Part shown: positions 1 to 9,035 of the stretch, piece after piece | Position numbering within the stretch: position 1 is the stretch's first letter | Layout: every line of letters starts with the position of its first letter | NCBI RefSeq assembly: GCF_012524115.1 | Contig: NZ_JAAZWB010000090.1 | Coordinates: 1 to 64,000 of the forward strand | Source of the DNA: Bacillus sp. RO1 | GTDB lineage: Bacteria > Bacillota > Bacilli > Bacillales > Bacillaceae_I | Direction: 5' to 3' | DNA length: 64,000 nucleotides | Notes under the pieces: generated by a model | Databases searched by the model: none | What the model saw: only the letters and a program-made list of their open reading frames with translations | What the model was told of the DNA's origin: nothing | Position numbers and translations under genes: made by a program

Positions 1-10
1 TCACTTCGTT

Positions 11-207
11 GGAAGCCACTGAAAAACTGATAACGTAAATTTTTTTGTGATTCCTAGCTGGTGATTGTAGCAAAAGGCGAAGACTCCTGAGGGAGCTAGC
101 GCTAGGTGGAGACCCCGCAGGCGTAGCCGAGGAGGCTCCACCAGCGCCCCTAGGAAACAGCGGTGTTTATTGAAATTTCAAAATCAATGTCTTTTTCAGT
201 GGCTTCC
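11..207. repeat. MITE-like element with 16-bp terminal inverted repeats
   Basis: Perfect 16-bp terminal inverted repeats bound this segment: GGAAGCCACTGAAAAA at 11-26 and its reverse complement at 192-207. The hexamer TTCGTT stands as a direct repeat immediately outside both ends (5-10 and 208-213), as a target-site duplication would. The interior (about 61-170) is a copy, in reverse orientation, of the palindromic repeat family also found near 42.1, 53.9 and 55.4 kb. There is no open reading frame for a transposase, so this would be a non-autonomous element or two nested repeats. Confidence 0.6.
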
Positions 208-308
208 TTCGTTGCGGGATCTCAACCAATCTTTTCTCCCCCGCTGGAGTCTCACACCTTGCACTCCAATCTACAGGGAAATTTGCTATGAACAAAAATC
301 AACTTTAC

Positions 309-1418
309 TTATAGTCCTGTAAATTCGCTTGCTTCGTAGTATTCAGAGTCAATTAGTTCTTGTTGTACGTTTTCTTCGTCCACTACGATGACATCTGTTT
401 GTTTTGCTTTGACTTCTACTTCTCCGTTATCGTAAGAACCAGTTGTTTCTGGAGTTTTGCCGTCTAGGATTTCTACTGCAATCCCCATAGCATCCGTCAC
501 TAATGTACGTACATCTTTAAATACTGTCATGGATTGCTTGCCATCAATGATATATTGGATGGAAGCTTTTTCTGCATCCTGACCTGTTACTAAGTAGCTT
601 GATACTTCCCCATCAGTTGCGAATACGTCTGCGATAGAACGGGCTGTACCGTCGTTTGGCGCAAGTACCGCCACATCACCTTTCATATCTGCACCCACTG
701 CAGTTAAGTGTGTTTGTGCTTTGTTCTTCGCTTCGTTTGGATCCCAGTTAGTTGTTACCTGTCCTAGAATTTTACTCATTTGGTCACGAGTAAGTTCAGC
801 TGTGTCTTTTAACGCTTCCGCTTCACTGGAGTTTGCAATTTTGAACGTTCCGTCTGCAATTTTTGGTTGTAACACACTCCAAGCTCCTTCAAAGAAAAGG
901 AAAGCGTTGTTGTCAGAAGCTGCACCAGCATATAGGTAAAGCGGAACGCCAGATCCTTGTACATTATCGATCAGGTATTGTCCTTGAGCAGCACCAACTG
1001 CCACACTGTCAAATGTCACATAGTAATCCACTGCATCTGTGTTTGTAATTAAACGGTCATAAGAGATAACCGTGATTCCTTCTTTCTTAGCCGCTTCTAC
1101 TGCTGCAGCTGCTGCATCTCCATCTTGAGGAGTGATAATCAGCACTTCAATTCCTTTGTTGATTAATGTTTCAACGTTCTCTTTTTCCTTAGCGGAAGAA
1201 CCTTGGCTAAAAAGGATTTCTGTTGTATAGTCAGAGTCTTTCAATGCATCCTTGAATCGTTGCTCGTCTTGCACCCATCTTGGCTCATCCTTTGTTGGCA
1301 AAACAATCCCCACACTTACACTGCCGCTTCCCCCTGTACTGCTGTTACATGCCGCAAGCATAGCTGTAAAAAGCATTAAAACCAGTAATAATGACGTAGC
1401 TTTCCAAGTCTTCTTCAT
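309..1418 (-). CDS. sugar ABC transporter substrate-binding lipoprotein (xylose/multiple-sugar type)
   Basis: Extracytoplasmic sugar receptor of the periplasmic-binding-protein type I family (XylF/ChvE-like), 369 residues. A signal peptide ends in a lipobox LAAC with the lipidated cysteine at residue 24, so it is anchored on the outer face of the membrane. The mature start GIVLPTKDEPRW and the ITPQDGDAAAAAVEAAKKEGI segment are typical of this family. GGGGGAG precedes the ATG by about six bases. A strong sigma-A-like promoter overlapped by a cre site lies upstream, which suggests catabolite repression. No permease or ATPase follows within 308 bases. The partners must lie beyond the left edge, or the gene may be orphaned by the repeat element downstream. 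The exact sugar is not readable from sequence. Confidence 0.85.
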   Translation of the reverse strand: MKKTWKATSLLLVLMLFTAMLAACNSSTGGSGSVSVGIVLPTKDEPRWVQDEQRFKDALKDSDYTTEILFSQGSSAKEKENVETLINKGIEVLIITPQDGDAAAAAVEAAKKEGITVISYDRLITNTDAVDYYVTFDSVAVGAAQGQYLIDNVQGSGVPLYLYAGAASDNNAFLFFEGAWSVLQPKIADGTFKIANSSEAEALKDTAELTRDQMSKILGQVTTNWDPNEAKNKAQTHLTAVGADMKGDVAVLAPNDGTARSIADVFATDGEVSSYLVTGQDAEKASIQYIIDGKQSMTVFKDVRTLVTDAMGIAVEILDGKTPETTGSYDNGEVEVKAKQTDVIVVDEENVQQELIDSEYYEASEFTGL

Positions 1419-1467
1419 TTGTTGCTCCCCCTTTGTTTTGCTTGTTTCATTATTTAATTACAACTTA

Positions 1468-1497
1468 ATTATATGGCAGGGGATAATTGTGTTGTAA
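1468..1497 (-). promoter_or_regulatory. sigma-A promoter of the sugar-binding protein gene
   Basis: Read on the minus strand: -35 TTACAA (1492-1497), an 18-base spacer, and a consensus -10 TATAAT (1468-1473), about 50 bases ahead of the start codon at 1418. Confidence 0.6.
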
Positions 1498-1506
1498 GCG
1501 CTATCA
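1493..1506. promoter_or_regulatory. cre (CcpA) operator
   Basis: TGTAAGCGCTATCA fits the catabolite-responsive element consensus TGNAARCGNWWWCA at every position. It overlaps the -35 region of the promoter for the sugar-binding lipoprotein, the position expected for CcpA repression in glucose. Confidence 0.75.
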
Positions 1507-1557
1507 CTAGCACTCTTTTGGTATTGTCTGTACTTTTTTAATAATTGGGAATACTTC

Positions 1558-1921
1558 CTATTCGACCGAAACTCCTCGCAACCAACCTCTACTGTCTAAT
1601 AGAACGCTTCTATTCGACCGAAGCTCTTCACAAACACCCCCTTTTGTCTAATAGAACGCTCCTATTCGACCAAAGCTCTTCACAAACACCCCCTTTTGTC
1701 TAATAGAACGCTTCTATTCAACCGAAGCTCCTCGCAACCAACCTCTACTGTCTAATAGAACGCTTCTATTCAACCGAAACTCTTCACAAACACCCCCTTT
1801 TGTCTAATAGAACGCTTCTATTCGACCGAAACTCCTCCATAGCAACCACTTTTGTCCAATAGAACAAACCTATTCGATCGACGTACCTCCACATCAGCCG
1901 CTAACATCTAATGAAATCCAG
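1558..1921. repeat. seven-unit tandem array, exact 52-bp period
   Basis: Units begin with CTATTCGACC or a close variant at 1558, 1610, 1662, 1714, 1766, 1818 and 1870, always 52 bases apart. Neighbouring units join through the short dyad AATAGAA-CGC-TTCTATT, so there is one palindrome per period. The last unit is degenerate. The array fills the gap between the promoter region of the sugar-binding protein and the end of the Gfo/Idh gene. No reading frame or CRISPR-like spacer variation is present. Confidence 0.9.
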
Positions 1922-1976
1922 AAAAAATAAAAAGCGCAGCCGCTCCTCAGCAACTGCACCCACACAACATTAACTA

Positions 1977-3053
1977 TTAATATTCAACTATCACCATTCT
2001 TTTCTCTTCATGCGACCGACGAATTGCATCCATTACGACCTGCACCACATGGCCATCCTCCAATACCGGCAAATGAGGATTTACCCCCTCTCCTGATAAC
2101 GCTTTATACACCTCGTCCAAGAAGCGATAAAAAGCATTAAAATAACCAGCAGCAACAGGATTCATCCCATCTGGTATCGACAAAGCTTCCTCTATATCCA
2201 CTTCTTTCATAGGATTATTTCCATATCCAACAACCACTTTGTTGTCCTGTGACATTTTAATCGTACCCTCTGTTCCGTAAACCTCTAGCTCCCATCCATT
2301 TGCATGACGAACGGCAATGTTGGAACCAATCCTAAACGTGCCCCCACCAACAAAACTACCTATCGCTTGGAAAGCATCATCTGCTGTACGGACTTCCTTC
2401 TCACCGTTTTCATCAGTGAACTCCGGAACATGAGTAGTCAGCTGGCCTGAAACAGATTCTACTCTCGCATCTGTCCACCACAACAGTGAATCAATTAGAT
2501 GAGAGCCCACCGCTCCAAGCATCCCGCCTGCCTGATCACTTTGGCTTAGCCAGCCGCGTTTACTTGTTGCATACCTTTCATACCCTGCAATATTTAGCGA
2601 GAAGTTCACGTGCAACACCTTGCCTATTTTCCCGCTCGAGATCATTTTTTTAACCATCTGTCTAGCTGGCAAAAAGCGATACTCAAAATTAATCCAGCCC
2701 ATTTTCCCAGCTGCATTTTTTGCATGTATCATCTGATCAGCCTCTGCCGCATCAAACGCCATAGGTTTCTCACATAGAACGTCTTTGCCGCTCGCGAATG
2801 CTTTTACCACCATGTCATGATGTAACAATGGTGCAGAAGCGACAGAAACCAAATCTATCTCTTCTGAATCCAGCATTTCCTCCCAGTTTCCATAAACGTT
2901 TTCAATGCCTGTTTCCTCTTTAATCTCATCTAGCCTCCCACGGGATACACTGGCAATGGATACTACCTCAAACCCTGGATGACTTCGCATCACTGGTGCG
3001 TGAACCTTTGCACCAAAACCTGTTCCGATAATACCTACTCTTATTTTTTTCAT
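1977..3053 (-). CDS. Gfo/Idh/MocA family NAD(P)-dependent oxidoreductase
   Basis: 358-residue dehydrogenase. An N-terminal Rossmann fold carries GIIGTGFG (residues 7-14) for NAD(P) binding, and CEKPMAF near residue 95 contains the conserved Glu-Lys-Pro of the family. The C-terminal alpha/beta domain would bind the substrate, usually a sugar, inositol or a related polyol. AAGGGG precedes the ATG. It is transcribed alone, between the 52-bp array downstream and a strong terminator upstream. The substrate cannot be named from sequence. The family and oxidoreductase activity are secure. Confidence 0.85.
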   Translation of the reverse strand: MKKIRVGIIGTGFGAKVHAPVMRSHPGFEVVSIASVSRGRLDEIKEETGIENVYGNWEEMLDSEEIDLVSVASAPLLHHDMVVKAFASGKDVLCEKPMAFDAAEADQMIHAKNAAGKMGWINFEYRFLPARQMVKKMISSGKIGKVLHVNFSLNIAGYERYATSKRGWLSQSDQAGGMLGAVGSHLIDSLLWWTDARVESVSGQLTTHVPEFTDENGEKEVRTADDAFQAIGSFVGGGTFRIGSNIAVRHANGWELEVYGTEGTIKMSQDNKVVVGYGNNPMKEVDIEEALSIPDGMNPVAAGYFNAFYRFLDEVYKALSGEGVNPHLPVLEDGHVVQVVMDAIRRSHEEKRMVIVEY

Positions 3054-3101
3054 GAAGATTCCCCTTTTATGTAATTTGTCTCTCTTCTAATTTCGACAAA
3101 A

Positions 3102-3138
3102 AACAGCACTCTCCTTTTTAAATTCGGAGAGTGCTGTT
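3102..3138 (-). terminator. rho-independent terminator after the DUF1456 gene
   Basis: Perfect 13-bp stem AACAGCACTCTCC / GGAGAGTGCTGTT with an 11-base loop. On the minus strand it is followed by a run of six T. Confidence 0.85.
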
Positions 3139-3150
3139 GTAGATTGCATA

Positions 3151-3672
3151 TTAGTGACGATATTTAATTGCCAAACCTTTTAAGAAATTCCTCGCATATT
3201 TATCCATGCAAGCTTTGTAGTTTTTGTGCCCCTTCTTACGTAAAAAAGCACCAAGTTCACCCTTTGTTATGGTCACGCCGGCTTCTCCAATAATGTCAAT
3301 AATATCTTCTGTTGTTAAGGAGAGTGCAATCTTTACCTTTTTCAGAAGAATATTGTTTGCTGGTTCATTGGAAAATGGAGGCTTTGCAGGCTGGCCAGGT
3401 CTTGGTTCCTGTCTGCCTCTTTTGAAAATAATCAAACCGTTTAGGAACGATTCCAGCTTGTTATTGTTGATAGGAAGGATTTCTTCCTCCTCAAGCGCCT
3501 GTTCATATTCTTCCTCGGTGTCATAGTCATAGCTATCCACCTGTTTGGTAAGCATCATCTGAACTTCCTCTTTTGTTACATCGATGTCCCCAAGCTTAAA
3601 GATCTCGACCATGTCGTTGTCCTTAATGTCTAGTACGTATCTTAGTCTAATCAGTATATCGTTGTTAGTCAT
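3151..3672 (-). CDS. DUF1456 family protein (YehS-like)
   Basis: 173-residue cytoplasmic protein made of two copies of the DUF1456 repeat, about residues 3-60 and 107-165. Each copy has the pattern ILxRLRxxLxxxxxDxxxIxxxG followed by (V/I)TKxExxxxLxK. The linker between them is acidic and then basic. The family occurs widely in bacteria (E. coli YehS), with no established biochemical role. AAGGAG stands ahead of the ATG and a terminator follows the stop. It begins 66 bases past the end of the histidine-kinase gene, so some readthrough from that operon is possible. Confidence 0.8.
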   Translation of the reverse strand: MTNNDILIRLRYVLDIKDNDMVEIFKLGDIDVTKEEVQMMLTKQVDSYDYDTEEEYEQALEEEEILPINNNKLESFLNGLIIFKRGRQEPRPGQPAKPPFSNEPANNILLKKVKIALSLTTEDIIDIIGEAGVTITKGELGAFLRKKGHKNYKACMDKYARNFLKGLAIKYRH

Positions 3673-3738
3673 GTATAAACTCCTTTTTTGTATTGCTCAT
3701 TCCCTATATTTATTACCATTTACCAATAAATTTAGCAT

Positions 3739-6180
3739 TTATTTTGCTAAGGGAATCTCTATCGTGACAACAGTTCCTTCCTCAACCTGTGATGTTATTC
3801 CTATATCTCCATTGTGCGCATGGATGATTTCTTTCACAATGGATAAGCCGAGTCCTGTCCCCCCAATTTTTCTCAGGTCAGAATTATCAACCCGATAAAA
3901 TTTAGTAAAGAGATGTGGAATCGCTTCTTTCGGAATTCCAATACCATGGTCCCTTATTGTTACCTGTAACATCTCACCCTTAGAAGTAATCGTTATATGA
4001 ATTTTACCACCATCAGGAGAATATTTAATAGCGTTGCTCAGCAAATTGGCCATTACTTGTGCCAGCTTTTCCCTGTCAGCTTCCACTTTCGTGTGTTCTG
4101 TCATTACTTCAAGAAGTATTGGATGCGTATTGGCGTTGTGTTGGAAAATCTCACTTGCTTCTTGAATGATCTCTATTACATCTTCCGTTGTTTTGTGGTA
4201 AATTTGTTTTCCAGCTTCCATTTTCTGTACATCCAGAAAGTCATTGATTAACGCTGTCAGACGCTTTGCTTCCTGATAGATTGTTTTCAGGTAGGTTTTT
4301 TTACGTTCTTCGGATAACTCTTTGTAGATCATTCTTTCTGTAAACCCTAGAACACTGGCTAATGGCGTACGTAGTTCATGACTTACGGTACTGACAAACT
4401 CCGATTTCATCCTATCCACTTCATACTCTTTTGTCATATCACGGAATACCAAGATGTAGCCATAGGAAAGATCTTGTCGTGAGACTTTTTCTTTATACAT
4501 CTTAAAGACACATCTCTCGTGCCGTTGATACAACTCAAATATTAAGGCATCATCAGCAGATTCTTTCTCACTAAAAGTAGTGAGTAGATCGGTTCGGAGT
4601 TTCTCTTTATTGACTGCCATTTCAACAAGAACTGTTGTCCATTCTTCAAACGATAATTGCAACAGCCGATTAGGCGTTGGGAAGTTCAATAAAGAACTCA
4701 TTCGGGTGTTGGCCTGGAGTACGCTACCTTTTTCATCCACTAATAGGACCCCTTCTTGAATGGTGTTTAGAATGTCCTGATAAAAAAGGCGGTTCTCTTC
4801 TGAATCCTCATATAAATCTACTTTTTCCAAAGCCATACTGACCTGCAGTGCTAGTGCTTCGCCTGTTTCCATTTCTCTTTCAGTAAAAGGCGCATCATAT
4901 CTTGTGAACTGCATGTAAGCTGCTGTTATACCATTAGATGTATGGACGGGTATGAATAAATCAAAGGCTGCCATATCTTCCGAATGGTAGGTTGCCTCCA
5001 TGCGACTGCATTTTCTATCCACCTTAAATGCTTTTTGGACATCCAATAATTGTTGGAGAAATACATTATTTTCTTCAGACCTTAACTGTTCTACCGCGTT
5101 CTTTGACAGACCAATAGAAGCAGCTGTTTTTTTATCATTAAGCATCATCATGATGCCAACTTTTGCCCCTAATACTTTCCCCATATTACGGACAACATTT
5201 TCTAACAGACGCTCTCTGCTTAATGTCTCTGCCATATCATGAATAAACTTATTCCTTAACTCGAGTTGCTCATTACTCTCTTCAATTATCGAAATATTTT
5301 CTTCCAATTGCACTTGCTGTGCTTGAAGTTCGTCCTGCTGTGCGTGCAGTTCGTCCTGCTGAGCAAGTAGTTCTTCATTTTGCGCAATCAACTCTTCTTC
5401 TTTGTATTGTAGAGTATTTACCATCGTATGAAGGGCATTGGATAATACACCTATTTCATCCGAACTATGCTGATAGGAAGGTAGCACTGTAATTTTCCCA
5501 TTTGTCACATCATCAGCTGCCTCTGAAAGTTCTCGCAGTGGTTTACCAACCTGTTTGATAAGCACCCAAGTTATGAGGAACAGTAGGGAAATGACAAGCA
5601 GAAAATACAAGGAGAATAACAGCTGACTGGCTTGTACTTTATCAGACATCAGGTCCACATTGTTTTCTATTTCCTGGTCTACTTCATACCGGTAGTCTTT
5701 CATATAATCCATAAAATCAAGGAGTCTAGCGGATGCTCCCTGGTTAAATAGGTAGTCCTGAAGCTCATTCATATTGTCTTGTTCATATAAATCCTGAATT
5801 TTAGGAAGGTATATAGAAAAATAGAACGTATGGAAATCTGTTACTTCACGCACAAATTGTTCGTCGTTCCCGTCTTCCGCCATTTCCGCAAGACTTTCAA
5901 TATCATCTTTAATGTTGAGTTCAAATCCTTTTGCATCTTCTAACATCTCTCGGTTGGAAAATGCGACATACCCACGATACTTCAGGAACGAACTATTAAT
6001 ATTATCATCAATGGCTTGTATTTTCTCCTCCTTTTCTTCGAGCGCTTCATTCCTTTCCTTGAACTCTTGAGATAGGGAGTACTCGTAAACCAACAGTGTT
6101 ATGATCCCAGTGACCAAAACTAGAAAAAAGATCCCATTTATCGTTAGAAATTTCGTAGATATACTATTTTTCCATTTCAT
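3739..6180 (-). CDS. membrane sensor histidine kinase (HAMP-GAF-PAS-HisKA-HATPase)
   Basis: 813-residue sensor kinase, last gene of the five-gene signalling operon. Transmembrane helices at about 10-32 and 188-210 enclose an extracytoplasmic helical sensor of about 150 residues. Then follow HAMP, a heptad-repeat coiled coil rich in AQQDEL, a GAF-like domain, a PAS domain near 470-590, HisKA with the phospho-acceptor in SHELRTPLA, and the HATPase boxes NLLSNAIKYSP, DHGIGIP and GGTGLGLSI. All catalytic boxes are intact. Its ATG lies inside the end of the upstream response-regulator gene (17-bp overlap), so the two are translationally coupled and probably a pair. The ligand is unknown. Confidence 0.9.
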   Translation of the reverse strand: MKWKNSISTKFLTINGIFFLVLVTGIITLLVYEYSLSQEFKERNEALEEKEEKIQAIDDNINSSFLKYRGYVAFSNREMLEDAKGFELNIKDDIESLAEMAEDGNDEQFVREVTDFHTFYFSIYLPKIQDLYEQDNMNELQDYLFNQGASARLLDFMDYMKDYRYEVDQEIENNVDLMSDKVQASQLLFSLYFLLVISLLFLITWVLIKQVGKPLRELSEAADDVTNGKITVLPSYQHSSDEIGVLSNALHTMVNTLQYKEEELIAQNEELLAQQDELHAQQDELQAQQVQLEENISIIEESNEQLELRNKFIHDMAETLSRERLLENVVRNMGKVLGAKVGIMMMLNDKKTAASIGLSKNAVEQLRSEENNVFLQQLLDVQKAFKVDRKCSRMEATYHSEDMAAFDLFIPVHTSNGITAAYMQFTRYDAPFTEREMETGEALALQVSMALEKVDLYEDSEENRLFYQDILNTIQEGVLLVDEKGSVLQANTRMSSLLNFPTPNRLLQLSFEEWTTVLVEMAVNKEKLRTDLLTTFSEKESADDALIFELYQRHERCVFKMYKEKVSRQDLSYGYILVFRDMTKEYEVDRMKSEFVSTVSHELRTPLASVLGFTERMIYKELSEERKKTYLKTIYQEAKRLTALINDFLDVQKMEAGKQIYHKTTEDVIEIIQEASEIFQHNANTHPILLEVMTEHTKVEADREKLAQVMANLLSNAIKYSPDGGKIHITITSKGEMLQVTIRDHGIGIPKEAIPHLFTKFYRVDNSDLRKIGGTGLGLSIVKEIIHAHNGDIGITSQVEEGTVVTIEIPLAK

Positions 6181-6541
6181 TTAGCATTGCCTCTACTTTT
6201 TCTGCAAGCTCCATCGGACTGAACGGCTTGGACATAAACCCTGAAGCTCCCGAGGCAGCGACCTCATCACGAACGGATTGCTGACTTTTAGCTGTAAGGA
6301 TAAGGACTGGTGGAACAGGGTTCAGTCCCATCGTTTTCATTTTGGTTAGCACTTCTAATCCTGTGTATACAGGCATCATATAATCCAGGATAACCAGATC
6401 AAAACTTTTCCCCGCTTCCAAAATATCTACCGCTTCTTTTCCGCTGCATGCCTCCATTATATGGTGTCCTTCATCTTCAAGCGTATCTGTAATGAGCATG
6501 CGAAGAACACTCTCGTCCTCAGCAAGTAATATATTTGCCAT
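6164..6541 (-). CDS. single-domain response regulator (CheY-like)
   Basis: About 125 residues and only a receiver domain: acidic pocket AEDES near the N-terminus, phospho-acceptor aspartate in LVILDYMMP, and the conserved lysine in FMSKPFSPMEL. There is no output domain, so it must act by phosphotransfer or protein contact, plausibly between the kinase encoded next to it and the Hpt/REC protein at the head of the operon. A start five codons further upstream is possible, but that ATGGAGGAG is itself the ribosome site (GGAGGAG, six bases before the ATG chosen here). Confidence 0.88.
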   Translation of the reverse strand: MANILLAEDESVLRMLITDTLEDEGHHIMEACSGKEAVDILEAGKSFDLVILDYMMPVYTGLEVLTKMKTMGLNPVPPVLILTAKSQQSVRDEVAASGASGFMSKPFSPMELAEKVEAMLNEMEK

Positions 6542-6574
6542 CTTTGACTCCTCCATTTATCATTCGATTCCAAA

Positions 6575-7984
6575 TTATTGGGATACCCCTTTTCGTTGCA
6601 TTTCTCCCCAACCTCTCTTCTTCCTTAATACATCCAAGATGCCTTGGCACCTCCAGATTATAGTTAAAGGTCTGTACCAGAAGGTTTCTGTAAGGGAATA
6701 GAAGAATAAGACAACTATATGCCTTGCTTTAGGGTATCGTTTGAGACTCCACTCTTCCATCAAAACGGCCAACATGGAGTAGATAGAACCATAGATGACA
6801 AAAAGCAAGAATAAGAGCAAAGCTATTTCTTCATTCATACCACCAAGAAAAAAAGAGAGGATGATATATAAATAACCTGTTAATTCTACAACTGGCCCCA
6901 AAAACTCTATTAAAATAAAGTATGGCATGGATACCATACCAATGGATCCATATTTAGGATTGAACGCCATAGAACGATGCATCCACAAACTTTCAAATAG
7001 CCCCCTGTGCCATCGATTCCGCTGTCTTTTCAAAAATGTCATTTCTTCCGGAGCTTCTGTCCAGCATACTGGGTCTGCAACATAGACAATTTTCTTGTTG
7101 GCCTTCTTTTCCTTTATATATCGGTGCAGCCTTACGACTAATTCCATATCCTCTCCAACGGTATGTTTATAGCCCCCTGCATCGGTTACCCACTTTTTGG
7201 AGAAAACCCCAAAGGCACCTGATACAATCAATAAAAGATTGTGCCTGCTTAACCCAATTCTTCCCACTAAAAATGCGCGCAAATATTCAATTACCTGCAT
7301 GATGACCAGTGGATTGGAGGAAAGTCCCACCTTCATGATGGATCCATTTTCGATAGCAGAACCGTTAGCGATTCTTACACTTCCACCTGTGGCAATAACG
7401 TCTCCATCAGAATCTATGATTGGCTTCATTACTTTTAAGAAGGCGTCCCTTTCCAGTATAGAATCGCCGTCCACCGAACAGAAATACGGATAAGTGCATA
7501 CGTTAATTCCAACGTTTAATGCATCCGATTTCCCGCCATTCTCTTTATCTATCACATATAAATAATCATAAATAGAAGACTGGTAGATACCTTTTACTTC
7601 TTTTGTCATCAACTTTTGTTTCACTATTTTCTTTATTTTTTTTAGTTGAAATTCCTCAATGAGCTTTTCCATCGTATCATCTTTTGAACCATCATTAATG
7701 ACAATGATTTCATACTGTGGGTATTCTATGCTAAGTAAAGAGCGAACAGATGGAACAATTCCCAGTGATTCATTATAGGCCGGTACCAATATAGAAAGGG
7801 GTTTAGAATAACTTACATCCAATAGGTCCTCATACGGCTCTGTTTTGTCCAGCTGATAGTTCTTCCTAACTTGGAATAAGGAAACCAGCAACATGAACAG
7901 ATAAAAAAGAATGACAAATCCCATATAAGCTATAACAAACCAACCAATCCCCTGTAACAGCAAATTAATAAAATTATAGTCCAC
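6575..7984 (-). CDS. membrane family 2 glycosyltransferase (processive polysaccharide synthase type)
   Basis: 469-residue integral membrane glycosyltransferase. An N-terminal helix is followed by a GT-A domain with LVPAYNE, VINDGSKDD, SVDGDS (DxD-like) and GEDMEL. The QRNRWHRG segment matches the Q-x-x-R-W motif of processive synthases such as PgaC, hyaluronan and cellulose synthases. Four or so hydrophobic helices follow. The GTG start is chosen because AAAGGAGGG lies seven bases before it. The longer frame would overlap the upstream gene by 164 bases, while this start overlaps it by 11. Placement in an operon with a diguanylate cyclase suggests regulated exopolysaccharide synthesis. No PilZ domain is visible. 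Confidence 0.87.
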   Translation of the reverse strand: MDYNFINLLLQGIGWFVIAYMGFVILFYLFMLLVSLFQVRKNYQLDKTEPYEDLLDVSYSKPLSILVPAYNESLGIVPSVRSLLSIEYPQYEIIVINDGSKDDTMEKLIEEFQLKKIKKIVKQKLMTKEVKGIYQSSIYDYLYVIDKENGGKSDALNVGINVCTYPYFCSVDGDSILERDAFLKVMKPIIDSDGDVIATGGSVRIANGSAIENGSIMKVGLSSNPLVIMQVIEYLRAFLVGRIGLSRHNLLLIVSGAFGVFSKKWVTDAGGYKHTVGEDMELVVRLHRYIKEKKANKKIVYVADPVCWTEAPEEMTFLKRQRNRWHRGLFESLWMHRSMAFNPKYGSIGMVSMPYFILIEFLGPVVELTGYLYIILSFFLGGMNEEIALLLFLLFVIYGSIYSMLAVLMEEWSLKRYPKARHIVVLFFYSLTETFWYRPLTIIWRCQGILDVLRKKRGWGEMQRKGVSQ

Positions 7985-9035
7985 GGATTTGCCCTCCTTT
8001 CTGTAACCATTCTTCCGCCATATCTCTTGCAAAGCGGTCTGGGGAAGTTTCCAGGACCTGATGGAGGTGGTCTGCCCCTCCTTGGATTGATAAGATGGAT
8101 TTGGCAGCGTTATTTCTGACATCATAACTTTTGTCACTTAGAAGCTCAGTTAAAATAAAGAGGCTTTCCTTATGGTTGGTCCTGCCAAGTAATTTACTGA
8201 GCATTAATCGCTCTTCCCAGGTGCTTTCTGGAAAACCTACATGCTCCATCCATTCCAGGATCTTTGAATACCCTAATTCATTCATTGCTTTTAAAATTCT
8301 GATTTTCTTTTCTCCAGAAGAATTCCTAAGTAAATCCTCAAGGAAAGGCAAAAACTCCCTTTTTCCCTGAATTCCTATCATATCTAGCACTGGAAACTGA
8401 ATATATTCAGGGAAGGCATCAAATCTTGTAACCATCGTCTGAAACTGTCTCTCAGTCATTACCCCCAATAAGGATCTGTACATGAATTCTGAAAGAAGCC
8501 ATTTTGGTTCTTTCAATAAGTCCTCCCAGTGATTTGTTTGAAATCTCACAAGGATTTTCAATAATTGTCTTCGTTCTTCCTGAGACAGACTTCTTTGCTC
8601 GTAGGTATCAAGAAGGTATGGTACCATGCTTTTAAGGTGAAAATCCTCAATTGCATACAGAGTATTCATCCTTATGCTCCAGCGACGATGAAGAAGGTTC
8701 CGCTTATACTTCTCAATGAAGTGGGTATTTGCAAAAAGAGTAATTCGCTCTTGCACTTCATCCCCTTGAACAACATCTGCAAAATCGCTGAAGAGTTCTT
8801 CCATTGCTTTCCACTGTTTTCCGTTCCATTCCTGTTCAAGAATGGCTTGGTTTTGCCTGTATAAGTATTCAAAAACTTTAGCCCTTAATTCTTCTTTATG
8901 CTGGTCAATTTTTTGACGTAGGCTGTTCTGCATTATTTTGGTGACAAGCATATAGAAAAATAAAATAGAGAGCAAAATAAAAAAAGATAGAATGATTAGC
9001 AGCACGATCGTTACAAGACTATTAATCAATGTCAC
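7974..9035 (-). CDS. membrane-anchored HEAT-repeat protein
   Basis: 353 residues. One strong N-terminal transmembrane helix (about 8-33) is followed by a cytoplasmic alpha-solenoid of HEAT-like repeats. The clearest are near the C-terminus: a repeat around FILTELLSDKSYDVRNNAAK and the final HQVLETSPDRFARDMAEEWLQ. No catalytic motif is visible. It overlaps the upstream cyclase gene by 4 bp and the downstream glycosyltransferase by 11 bp, so the three products are probably made in fixed ratio. A scaffold that links the cyclase to the glycosyltransferase at the membrane is a reasonable inference. Confidence 0.8.
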   Translation of the reverse strand: MTLINSLVTIVLLIILSFFILLSILFFYMLVTKIMQNSLRQKIDQHKEELRAKVFEYLYRQNQAILEQEWNGKQWKAMEELFSDFADVVQGDEVQERITLFANTHFIEKYKRNLLHRRWSIRMNTLYAIEDFHLKSMVPYLLDTYEQRSLSQEERRQLLKILVRFQTNHWEDLLKEPKWLLSEFMYRSLLGVMTERQFQTMVTRFDAFPEYIQFPVLDMIGIQGKREFLPFLEDLLRNSSGEKKIRILKAMNELGYSKILEWMEHVGFPESTWEERLMLSKLLGRTNHKESLFILTELLSDKSYDVRNNAAKSILSIQGGADHLHQVLETSPDRFARDMAEEWLQKGGQIRGL

